From positions 58,083,001 through 58,147,000 of the forward strand of contig BRKX01000007.1 in assembly GCA_026008535.1 (NCBI GenBank): DNA of 64,000 bases, in the 5' to 3' direction. Shown piece by piece: positions 21,969-32,027 of the stretch. The DNA comes from Perilla frutescens (lineage: Eukaryota; Streptophyta; Magnoliopsida; Lamiales; Lamiaceae). Position numbers and translations under genes: made by a program. Numbering within the stretch: position 1 is the first letter of the stretch; each line of letters opens with the position of its first letter. The notes below the pieces were generated by a model. That model was not told the DNA's origin and did not search any database. It worked only from the letters and a program-made list of their open reading frames with translations.

Positions 21969-24388
21969 TTCCCCCCCTGCTGAAAAGAATTCGTCCTCGA
22001 ATTCAAGGACTCGTCATCATTGCACTCGAACTCATCATCTGCAGAAAAGGGAGATAAGTCAGCAACATCGAATGTAGATGAACACTTATACTCACCGGGT
22101 AAATCAATGCGATATGCATTGTCATTGACTCGACTCAGCACGGTGAACGGTCCATCTCCTCTTGGCATCAATTTCGATTTTCTCAAGTTAGGAAACCGTC
22201 CAGGACTCAGATGAATCCAAACGCGATCCCCAGGCTGGAAAATCACTTGCTTGCGCCGTTTGTTCTTTTGAACAGCATTACGTGCGCCAACGGCTTCAAT
22301 ACGCGCACGTACCTTCTCATGCATCTCCTTAACTTGTTCCGCTTTTCTTGTACCTTTAACACTTGTTAGATGCTCAACAGGTAAAGGCAACAGATCATTA
22401 GGCGTTAGCGGATTAAAACCATAAACAACTTCAAACGGAGACATATTGGTAGTTGAATGCACAACTCTATTATAGGCGAATTCAGCATATGGCAAACAAT
22501 CTTCCCATGATTTCAAGTTGTTTTTAACTAAAGCTCGCAGCAAAGTACCTAAAGTGCAATTAACTACTTCAGTTTGTCCGTCAGTTTGTGGATGACATGC
22601 AGTAGAAAATAACAATTTGGTACCGAATTTTCCCCAAAGTACACGCTAAAAATGTGCAGGAAACTTAGAATCCCTATCACTAACAATAGTTCTAGGTATT
22701 CCATGTAAACGCACAACATGTACAAAGAACAGATTGGCTATGTGTACTGCATCATCGGTTTTCCTACAAGCTATGAAATGAGACATCTTGGAAAACCTAT
22801 CAACTACAACAAATATGGAATCTCGACCAGACCTAGACCGTGGTAATTCTAATATGAAATCCATAGATAAATCAATCCACGGGGAAGACGGGGCTGGTAG
22901 AGAAGTGTATAAACCAGAAGGATGTGAAGTAGATTTCGATCTCCTACATGCAATGCATCTACTACACACATTCTCAACATCATGCTTCATACTTGGCCAA
23001 AAGAAATGCTCATGCAGCAAGTTTAACATTTTAGACACACCAAAGTGATCCATTAAACCTCCCGCATGCGATTCAAGAACTAACATCTCACGCATAGAAG
23101 ACTTAGGAATACACAACTGTGAACCCTTGAACAAGAACCTCTCATGCACAAAATATGCAGCATAACACTCAACAAAACAATCAACTATCCAACATGTAGC
23201 ATATAATGGATCGAACATGGTATAACAAACAATTATGCAATTTTCAGCATGTTCAACACTATAATTAGATTTCAAATGAGCAATGGAAAAACACAAAATA
23301 ATTGAATTCAAATACCATGCACGCATCTTACACTTGGTTGGAACAAACAATGACTCTCTACTATCCAACCTTTTCATGCACTTCAAGTCAAATCCAAATG
23401 TTAAATTAATTCTAAAAAGAAACATGGATTCAACTATGCACATCAAATACCTATCAATACTAGAATAGTATAGACGGTACTTACCTCTCTCGATTTCAAG
23501 TAACACGTCCTTAAGATAAACAACATGGGTATTGGACGACTTATCTAGAACAAACTGATCTCTAAGTCGAACATCATCATGCTCCAACTTCAGCTCTTCG
23601 TTGATCTCTTCTTGAGAGTTAGAAACTTCTTTCGAGCTACCATCAGGGTTGTATGTAGCTATTCCAGGCTGCTCAATCTCAAACTCTCTTTTCTCGATCT
23701 GCGCATCACTAGAAAAACAATCATTAGTAGCACTGTTCTCAGAAATTAACAGATTATCCGACTTACCCGAATCAAGTGTTGGATCAATGCATATGGGTTG
23801 GGACGGAATTGTAGCTTCACTTATTATGTCTGAATTTAACTGGTGATCTGCGTTGGATGAACTAGACGACATGTCTTGATGTGAACAAGACTCCAACGGT
23901 GTCGTAGTAGGGCTAGGGACGGTGGCGATTGATTCGCTCTCGATAGTTGCGGCCTTCCTTTCCCTTTCGGCTTTAAATTTTTCTTGCATCCACTTCTGAT
24001 CCTTAATGACGTCCTCAGGTGCCAAAGGCATCAGTTTGATGGGTCGTCCATTCCAAGCAAAGGAATAAGTGTTGGCGTGACAATCGTGCACTGCTCCTCG
24101 ATCGAATTGCCACGGTTGACCTAGAAGAATGTGTGTTGCCTCCATAGGAATGACATCACATAAAACAGTGTCAGTATATCGACCAATAGCAAATGCGACA
24201 CTTACCTGACTTGTGATTGTAAGCCGCTGCAACTTATAGGGCTTGGGGTGCTTCTGTGGTACTAGGCCGAGCTTGTCCACTGCATATTGACTAATGGCGT
24301 TAAATACACTACCACTGTCAATAATCATGGAACCAATTTTGTCTTGGATGGAGCAACGGGTGTAGAAAATATCTTCCTGTTGGTCCAT
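21761..24388 (-). pseudogene. PI protease-spacer-integrase ORF (one nonsense codon)
   Basis: 876 codons in one frame, broken only by TAG at 22648-22646 where A1 has TGG (Trp). Order: MDQQEDIFYTR; aspartic protease with DSG near residue 25; LLGQPWQFDRG; Ser/Glu-rich spacer (about residues 125-290); about 120 residues of unrecognised sequence (IERGKYRLYYSS to VDCFVECYAAY, positions about 23150-23510) where RT and RNase H should be; then integrase with the HHCC finger (ESHAGGLMDHFG, CSRC), DDE core (SMDFI, SDRDSKF, QTEVVN), GPY/F module and the tail through the polypurine tract into the LTR. Integrase changes compared with A1: GHFG to DHFG and FILGL to FILEL. Either an ancestral deletion-replacement or a derived non-autonomous lineage; the three matching leader/protease copies at 11401, 16165 and 24388 favour a lineage. 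Confidence 0.85.
21969..21981 (-). promoter_or_regulatory. Polypurine tract of PI
   Basis: Sense AGCAGGGGGGGAA abutting the 3' LTR start TGATGAG. It encodes part of FQQGGN in the ORF. Confidence 0.85.
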
Positions 24389-25234
24389 TTATCCTGCAAA
24401 ACGAACAAACGTGAAGAAAAAGTAAAGTAGAACCTCACAATTCCTCACAAACGCTCGTGTATGTCACTCTTGATTTTTTCACTCGTGTTTAACTCTCAAG
24501 TATGTGTAGTGCACATGTGGAGTGAAATATGGGGGTGGGTGGATCGAAACAGTCTTCTTGTTGATTAGCTCCTCTGGGTCTTCTTCAAGCTCCAACGGAT
24601 AAAATCAAGCCGGAAGGTTGCTAAGAGTAGAAGTAGGCGTGTGGAATGAGTAATTCAGCTGGTGGTGTATGTGGACCACGGGTGTACGGGTGTATGGGTG
24701 TATGGGTGTACGGGTGTATGGACTATGTGGTGTATAAGGTGAACCGGGTGTATATGGATGTGGACTGAAATTTTCGAACACTATAGGAGTAGAATTCGAA
24801 AATTATAGGTGGATAATGATGGAAGATCTTGATTAGATATGGATGAGTATGGGAGATATCTAAACAAGGTAGGAAATCTAGTAGATAAGGTAGAATACTT
24901 TGGATAAGTTTGACCAAGTGTGAACACAATCTAACAAATCCTAAAATATCTATCAAATATGGAAACAATCTAAAAACAAGAATTAAAATTCGAAAATAAC
25001 AAGAATTAAATCAGATTTTCGTTTTTTTTTTTTTTTTTTTCGATTTTTTTTTTTTTTTTTTCGGCGATTTTTTTTTTGCTGTAGGGATTTCGATCCCTTT
25101 GCTCTTTTACTCTTTTTTTTTCAATGAATAATAATCAGATTACAATAGATACGATGCAAAATTTAAATGACACGTACGATAGAAAACTGACACGTATTTG
25201 ACACGTCGGATTGAACCACGACCAGCAGAGCTGG
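24389..25234 (-). other. PI untranslated leader
   Basis: No gene. In sense: oligo(A) blocks (25074-25021), a CCATACACCCGTACACC repeat tract (24720-24665), and the end TTCGTTTTGCAGGATAAATGG at the ATG. It is the same leader as in A1 up to GTTTTGCAG. In A1 this is followed by GTACC and the gag ATG, so the gag deletion starts exactly there. Confidence 0.78.
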
Positions 25235-25250
25235 CGTGGCTCTGATGCCA
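25235..25250 (-). promoter_or_regulatory. Primer-binding site of PI
   Basis: Sense TGGCATCAGAGCCACG, six bases inside the 5' LTR end; iMet type with one variant base. Confidence 0.85.
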
Positions 25251-25256
25251 AATTTA

Positions 25257-26325
25257 TGATGTGACCCAGACAAGATATCTAAGTCAAATCAACAGAACAC
25301 GTAGCGGAAGACTTAAGGACTCGAAACACGTCAGATTAAGAAGGATTCAATCCGACTAACTAGACTAAAACTCAACTAAAATAAGAATAAAAGACTCGAT
25401 TAAACTAGAACTTACTAGGATAGTTTGTGGAAGATAGGAGGCGGACGAGTAGTGTCTTGTGGATGAAGGTAGTGGCGTCGAGCTGTAGATGATAGGTAGA
25501 ATGGATTAGAACTTCAGCTGAACCCCGACTTCAAGAGACGAAACGCAGCTACTTCGATCTTCTCCGATTTGTTAGCAATTCTCCCAAGTACTCGTTGTAC
25601 CCTGAAGAACTTGAATAAGACTATTGAATTGCTAGATCAATAGAATTGTGTTTGATCAACCAAAGGATTGATAAATGTGATCAACCAAAGGATCGGTGAG
25701 ACAATTGAGAAATTAACTCTTTATTTCATGCAACGTCTGAATAATAAAGTTCACAACTGATCCCTTTATATAGGGTAGGGATTATGAACGAAAATTAAAC
25801 CCTAAATCTAGGAGAAATCGAAAATCTAAAGGTGTTCTAGTCAAACTAGGATAAAATCAAAAGTTACCAAAAATAAGATAAGAAAAATCTATCTAAATCT
25901 AACTAGATAAGGATAAATCCCAAAGTGGATTTGGGCTGGATATTCTCGAATATTTGGACTTAATTAATCACAACAATGGGCTGAATTAAATGATTAAATT
26001 CGTGGCCCATGGCATAATTAATCTTGCCACCTTTGCATGAAAAACAGTATCTCCCGATTTCTCATGCAAACGCGTATAACTTTTCATGCACACGTCCAAA
26101 TGGTGTGATTCTTCTTCTCACGTCTTCATGATACCTTCTTCATCATCAATAGATAGCATGGTGATCAATCTTGAGCTGCCCTTGACTTCATCTTCATGCA
26201 TTTCGAATTTGCGACGAATAGAAGCTTGTAAATAAGCTTGCAACTTCTTAGCTCGCAAACGCGTCATTGGACCTTTAAACTGCAGCTCCGGATCATCTTC
26301 TTCATTGCTATGCTTGATCTCATCA
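25257..26325 (-). repeat. PI 5' LTR (1069 bp)
   Basis: Same length as the 3' LTR with 2 differences by eye. TATA-like TATATAAA in sense at 25772-25765. Confidence 0.9.
25765..25772 (-). promoter_or_regulatory. TATA box of the PI 5' LTR
   Basis: Sense TATATAAAGG within the LTR. It marks the U3 promoter; transcription would run leftward into the leader. Confidence 0.6.
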
Positions 26326-26629
26326 GATAGGTTATGTTAACGGTAGAACGACTTACGTGTAGAATGAATGGAACGATGAACTTGATCTTGACTTGTGGAA
26401 GGGCTGGAACGTGCGACTTGGGGGCTGGTGGATATCATCGTGGATGATGAACGGATGGTGATTGTTGAAGTGAATCACAACCCGAAAGCCTCCTTGAATC
26501 TCGAACGTATCCAAGGTTAAATTCTCTAAGTTGATCTTCGATTTAGCGAATATCGGTTTATCCCTCTAGTGGATTAAGCAATACCCTTGAGTAAGACTTA
26601 AAGTTGCTAGCTCCAAGAAAATGAATTTT
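26326..26629 (-). repeat. C2-subtype LTR fragment
   Basis: Reverse complement of 3484-3784, including the subtype-specific GCTAAATCGAAG and the CCACCAGCCCCCAAGTC stretch. Bounded by the PI LTR on the left and F LTR sequence on the right. Confidence 0.8.
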
Positions 26630-27491
26630 ATCTTTATCTAGATAGATTTTTCTTATTTTATTTTTGGTATCTTTTGATTCTTTCCTTAAAAACAGATTTT
26701 GGATAAGGAAACAATCCTAGTTATGATAGGAAACTCTTTTTCTAATTCTTTTAGGATTTTATAGTGGAATTTTCGTCCATCCCTCTATTATAAATAGGGG
26801 ATCATTGTTACTTTGATATTTAGACCATATTTGATTAAGAAGAATTTTCCTTTCAATATTGTCTCACCCAAAATCCTCTTTTTGTTTATTTTCAGCCGAA
26901 AATACACACTCTTAAGAAGCTTGCAACTTTTTAAGTTTTATCTTTAAATCTTGTTCTAATTCTCTTGGGTCAGATTTGCAACCGAAGTGGAATCAAGTAG
27001 TGAATCTTTTTGTGTATTATTTTACACTTGGAGTTTTGCCCCGATTTCAATTCATTCTACAACACCATCACCGCCATCCATCCTCGACGACTTCCAGCAG
27101 CCATTCAATGTCCATAACATCAATCTCCATCAAGTTCGAGTGAAGATCTACATGTTTCCAAGTTGTTTGAGTTCAGTTCAAGTATGCGTGCTGTTCGCGC
27201 CGAGTTGAGCACATATACCGTAAGTCTTCTATTTCTTTGTCATAACCTATCTACACCAACCCTTCTTCACCCCACATCACTATCATACACGTTCCTAGCC
27301 ATCCCTATCAAATTCGAAACCAAAACAGCCCCTCTTCCGTTCGTTCCGTTGTGTTTTATTTAATTATCGTGTCACAAGTCTAGGTATTTAGTCGAGTCTT
27401 TGAGTCTAGCTATTTAGTCATATTTCGAGTATCATAACCCTTACAGTTGAGTCGACGTGTGTTCGATCCTATTTTAGTCCGGATCACATCA
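26630..27491 (+). repeat. F LTR, 3' part
   Basis: Sequence unlike the other LTR families but with the same plan: TATAAATA at 26789-26796 and the end TAGTCCGGATCACATCA at 27491. Its 5' start is missing. No coding sequence recognised. Confidence 0.7.
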
Positions 27492-27739
27492 ATCTGCCAT
27501 GCATGCACAACTTGATGAGTTCTATCTTCATGCATTGTTCTTCAAATCTCGATCTCCAATCTTTGATTATTAACAAAGTAGCAATCTTTGGGATGCTCTC
27601 AATTCCTTTGTCATCTTCGAACTTCTTACATACAAATGCTTGGAAAAATCCTTGCAATTGTATTGCTTGAAGTCGTGTAAATGGACCACGTATTTGCAGC
27701 TCCGGATTAAGTTCTTCAATGCTTTTCGTGGCTTCATCA
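27492..27739 (-). repeat. C LTR fragment (start of LTR)
   Basis: Sense start TGATGAAGCCACG at 27739. Truncated at 27492 by the F LTR end. It is inserted in a D LTR after ATCAAG (sense), the same target position as at 4036/4037. Confidence 0.8.
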
Positions 27740-27930
27740 CTTGATCTCCATCTTCCAATGTCAATAAGTTCATCATCTTCAAGCTTCCTTGCACGCCGTC
27801 TTCTTCTTCAAGCTTCTTGCGAATTGTAGCTTGCAAATATTCTTGCAACTTCTTAGCTCTTAATCTTGTGACGGGGCCTTTGAATTGAAGCTCTTCATTG
27901 ACGTCCTCATTGCTATGGATGTCCTCATCA
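27740..27930 (-). repeat. D LTR fragment (start of 3' LTR)
   Basis: Sense start TGATGAGGACATCC at 27930, next to polypurine tract AGCAGGGGGGGAA (27943-27931). Broken at 27740 by the C LTR. Confidence 0.82.
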
Positions 27931-29580
27931 TTCCCCCCCTGCTGAAAAGAATTCGTCCTCGAATTTGAATCCTCATCATGGTCGAATTCATCTGCAAGAA
28001 AAGGAGATAAATCAGCAACATTACACGTAGAAGAACACTTGTACTCACCAGGTAGATCATTGACTCGGCTTAGAACAGTGAAGGGACCATCTCCACGGGG
28101 CGACAACTTGGACTTCCTCAAATTAGGAAATCGACCAGGGCTAAGATGCACCCAAACTCGATCTCCGGGCTGAAAGATGACACGTTTACGCCTCGTGTTG
28201 CGTGCGGCGGCGATCCGTGAGCCTTGGTGCTCAATCCGGGCACGTACCTTCTCATGCATCTCTTGAATAAAATCAGCTCTTTTCATACCTTTAACACTTG
28301 TTAGATGCTCAACAGGTAAAGGTAACAAATCATTAGGAGTTAACGGATTAAATCCATAAACTACCTCAAAAGGAGACATGTGAGTAGAAGAATGCACAAC
28401 ACGATTATAAGCAAATTCAGCATAAGGTAAACATTCTTCCCATGACTTCAAATTATTCTTAATTAGCGACCTAAGTAAGGCTCCTAAAGTGTGATTCACA
28501 ACCTCAGTTTGACCATCGGTTTGTGGATGGCATGCAATAGAAAACAATAACTTAGTACCTAATTTTTCCCACAAAACAGGCCAGAAATGTCCCAAAAACT
28601 TAGAATCCCTATCACTAACAATAGTACGAGGAATTCCATGCAATCTAACAACATGCACAAAGAACAAGTTGGCAACATGTATAGCATCATCAGTTTTCCT
28701 ACATGCAATGAAATGAGCCATTTTGGAAAACCTATCAACTACAACAAACACAGAATCCTTACCCGACCTAGATCTAGGCAATCCTAAGATGAAATCCATA
28801 GAAATATCAATCCAAGGAGAAGAGGGGGCGGGTAGGGGCGAATAAAGACCGAACGGGTGTGAAGTGGATTTAGCTTGACGACAAGTAATGCAACGACTAC
28901 ACACATTCTCTACATCCTTACGTATATGCGGCCAAAAGAAGTGTTCATGCAGCAAGTTTAATGTCTTATGTACACCAAAGTGACCCATTAAACCTCCCGC
29001 ATGCGATTCTAACACTAATAACTCACGCATAGAACAAGTAGGGATGCATAATTTCGACTCTTTAAACAAGAAACCATCATGCACATAATAACCATCATAA
29101 GACCTAGATTTCGAGCTACATGAAGCATAGATGGGGCTGAAATAGGCGTCCTCAACATACAGTGCTTTAATAGACTCAAAACCAAGCATCTTAGCATGCA
29201 TTAAGTTCAAAAGAGCGTACCTTCTTGATAGGGCATCGGCGACCACGTTTTCCTCGCCTTTCTTGTACTTGATAACATACGGAAAGGACTCGATGAACTC
29301 GACCCATCTCGCATGTCTCTTGTTCAGGTTGTTTTGCCCTTTCAAGTGCTTCAAGCTTTCGTGATCCGTGTGGATGACGAACTCCTTGGGCCAAAGATAA
29401 TGCTGCCATGTATCCAATGCACGCTTCAAAGTGTATAGCTCTTTATCGTACGTCGAATAACGCAAACTGGCGCCATTTAATTTCTCACTGAAGTAGGCCA
29501 CGGGACGTTTTTCCTGCATCAAAACAGCACCAATACCTATCCCGGAGGCATCACACTCGATCTCAAAAGTTTTGAAAAAA
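27740..29580 (-). pseudogene. D RNase H-integrase block
   Basis: Over 600 open codons. It begins inside RNase H (KTFEIECDASG), so the start, gag, protease and RT are missing. RNase H is complete from its first Asp (DKELYT, HTDHESL, VADALSRR). Integrase has the HHCC finger (SHAGGLMGHFG ... CSRCITC), DDE core (SMDFILGLP, SDRDSKF, QTEVVN) and FQPGDRVWVHL. The GPY/F module lacks five residues (NAYRI; 15 bases) compared with the D2 copy at 20495-20899. The tail NSRTNSFQQGGND and EELQFKGPVTRLRA continues through the polypurine tract into the LTR. Upstream it abuts a D LTR at 29581 in the same orientation. Confidence 0.85.
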
Positions 29581-30310
29581 TGATACGACCCGGACTCTAG
29601 GAACGAACACACGTCGACACACGTAAGTTTTTGTGTCTTCGATGACTCAAATAATCAAAGATAAAATATGCGAAAGATAACGGAATAAACTAGACGACTA
29701 AGACTCAACTAAAATACCTAGACAATGACACACAAAATAACACAATATCCAAAGGATGGGGGCTGTTATGAACGGTATTTTGGACGAGAATTATGGGGGT
29801 GAATTGGACGTGAGATATGGTTGACGAAGGGTTGGAGTAGATAGGATATGATTGAGTTGGAACGGACTTACGGATTAAACGAGATGAACACGATCTTGGA
29901 CACGAACGGTGGATGAATCTTGAAACGGACGACGGGGTGTTGATGGTGGCGTCGTGAAGGCTGGGCGGCGGTGGTGATAGTGTTGTGAATTACAACCCGA
30001 AAGTTGCCTTGAATCTCGAACGTACACAAGGCCAAATTCTTTAAGTTGCTCTTCGGATAGCGAGTTTCCAACGATCCCTCGAACGTGGACGGCGAATTCC
30101 CTTTGTAAAACTTAGAGGTGCTAAATCTAAGAGTATGAATTTAATTATCTAAACTCACAAAAGATTAAACGGGGAGAGACGATATTGAAAGCAAAGGCTT
30201 AATAATCAAATATAGTCTAAAATAACAATGAGACATGGATCCACTATTTATAATAGTTGGATCGAATTCCTAAGGCTAAGGGACGAAAATAATAGTCCTA
30301 ATTAGACTAG
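29581..30310 (-). repeat. D LTR, 3' part
   Basis: Sense end GGTCGTATCA at 29581. TATA box inside (sense TATAAATAG near 30254-30246). Fused at about 30310 to a D LTR of opposite orientation, forming an inverted LTR pair. Confidence 0.8.
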
Positions 30311-31134
30311 ACATCCATAGCAATAAGGACGTCAATGAAGAGCTTCAATTCAAAGGACCCGTCACAAGACTAAGAGCTAAGAAGTTGCAAGATTATTTGC
30401 AAGCTACAATTCGCAAGAAGCTTGAAGAAGAAGACGGCGTGCAAGGAAGCTTGAAAATGATGAACTTGTTGATATTGGAAGATGGAGATCAAGACATGGA
30501 GAACACAACATGAAGATGTGCACGTGTGCATGAGGATGTGTGCATGAGCTCAAGAAGTGAAGAGTTTCGGCCAAGTTGAAGAAGACCGAATTTTCGGTCC
30601 TTGTTGATTTTATCTAGTAGTATTTTATTTTAGACTATAGTATTTATTTTATTTAATTATACTATAGTTAGGATCAGTTTTATTTAATTAAAATAGGGTA
30701 ATTTTCGGCCATCAATAGTCCAAGTCATAGGTTTGACTAGAATTTTAATTAAGGGAAGAAACTACCTTAAATAGAATTCTAGTTTAGGAAAACTTCCAAG
30801 TCCAATTCTAGTTCTATTTGGACTCATATTTTTCGGCCATTAGCTCTAGGATTTTCGATCCATCTATTGTTATAAATAGGGGATCCATGTGACATTGTTA
30901 CTTTAGACTATATTTGATTATTAAGCCTTTGCTTTCAATATCGTCTCTCCCCTTTTGATCTTTGTGAGTTTAGATAATTAAATTCATACTCTTAGATTTA
31001 GCATCTCTAAGTTTTACAAAGGGAATTCACCGTCCACGTTCGAGGGATCGTCGGAAACTCGCTATCCGAAGAGCGACTTAAAGAATTTGGCCTTGTGTAC
31101 GTTCGAGATTCAAGGCAACTTTCGGGTCGTATCA
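30311..31134 (+). repeat. D3 5' LTR with internal deletion
   Basis: Lacks the first 7 or so bases and about 415 bases of R/U5: CAACTTTCGGGT is joined directly to CGTATCA. D1 has TTCGGGT at both ends of the missing part (4645-4651 and 5058-5064), so the deletion looks repeat-mediated. TATAAATA at 30871-30878. Confidence 0.82.
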
Positions 31135-31140
31135 TAAAAG

Positions 31141-31156
31141 TGGTATCAAAGCCACG
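31141..31156 (+). promoter_or_regulatory. Primer-binding site of D3
   Basis: TGGTATCAAAGCCACG, six bases after the LTR, same variant as D1. Confidence 0.85.
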
Positions 31157-32027
31157 TCGGCTTTGGTTCGATTTTTGTGTCGTATTTTATTTTTACGTCT
31201 AATCGAGTTGTAATTTAATTTCCGTATTGTTCTTTGTTATAAAAAAAAAGAGAAAAGAAGAAAAGGCACGATCAAACAAAAAAAAAAAGAGAAAAGCCGA
31301 TTGATTAAAAAAAAAAAATCGAAAAAAATCCATTGTTTCCATCTTGTCAATCTTAATTTTGGTACTTTCCTTTTGGTACTAGATCATAGTTGGTAATTAC
31401 CTTAATAAGTCTTTCTTATTTTTGGTAGTTTCCTTCAAGTTTGTTTTACTTTTGGAACTTTCCATACAAGTTCTATTTCTTGTTGGTAACTTTCTTAAGT
31501 GTCTTATTTTATTTTTGGTTCATTCCTTCTAGAGTCTAGGCTAATTAAGGTATTTAGATTGTGTCACATAGATTGATACATATCCAAATCCCCTACTTAC
31601 CTTATCTCTTTCTTTCTTCCTTATCTATTCTATTTCTTTCCTTCTTATACCTAGATTTATTTTTGGATCTCCTAATCTATTTGGGACTTCAATAATTGAT
31701 CTACTTCTTTCCTTTCCTACTACCCATACTCGACCAACACCCATCCATACTTCACTACATTCGGCCACTACCATACCTATACATACTCAACCTGTATCTC
31801 ATCTACACATGCCAAATTCATCCTTGTTCCGAGAATAGCATTCTCGTCCTTCCTCGAAACAAACCACACGATTCCCTTACCTTCATATACACGATCTTCA
31901 CACACTGTGCACCATACACTTTGAGTGATACACGAGTGGTAAAATCAAGAGTGAAAACAAAAGAGTGAACGTGAGATTGTGAGGATCTTCCTTGTTTTCT
32001 TTTACGTTTGTTCGTTTTGTAGGTATC
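31157..32027 (+). other. D3 untranslated leader
   Basis: No gene. Oligo(A)/AAAGAG blocks 31240-31315, pyrimidine-rich tract, short ACC/CAT repeats near 31730-31810, ending TTCGTTTTGTAGGTATC before the ATG. Matches the D1 leader. Confidence 0.72.

Larger units (their letters stand above)
20900..26325 (-). mobile_element. PI element: protease-integrase-only LTR retrotransposon
   Basis: Complete LTR-internal-LTR unit (5426 bp). Sense order: 5' LTR 26325-25257, primer-binding site, leader, ORF with protease, unknown spacer and integrase, polypurine tract, 3' LTR 21968-20900. There is no gag and no RT/RNase H. The LTRs are both 1069 bp and I count 2 differences (near 21592 and 21747), so the copy is very young. 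The flanks, GCTCT (20895-20899) and GATAG (26326-26330), do not match although the LTR ends are intact, which suggests later recombination between two PI copies. It would need Gag and RT from A/D elements to move. Confidence 0.88.

Noticed and set aside
26987..27363. Two plus ORFs (73 and 66 aa) in the F LTR
   Set aside because: Overlapping short frames in untranslated LTR sequence; no domain or homologous counterpart in other LTRs.
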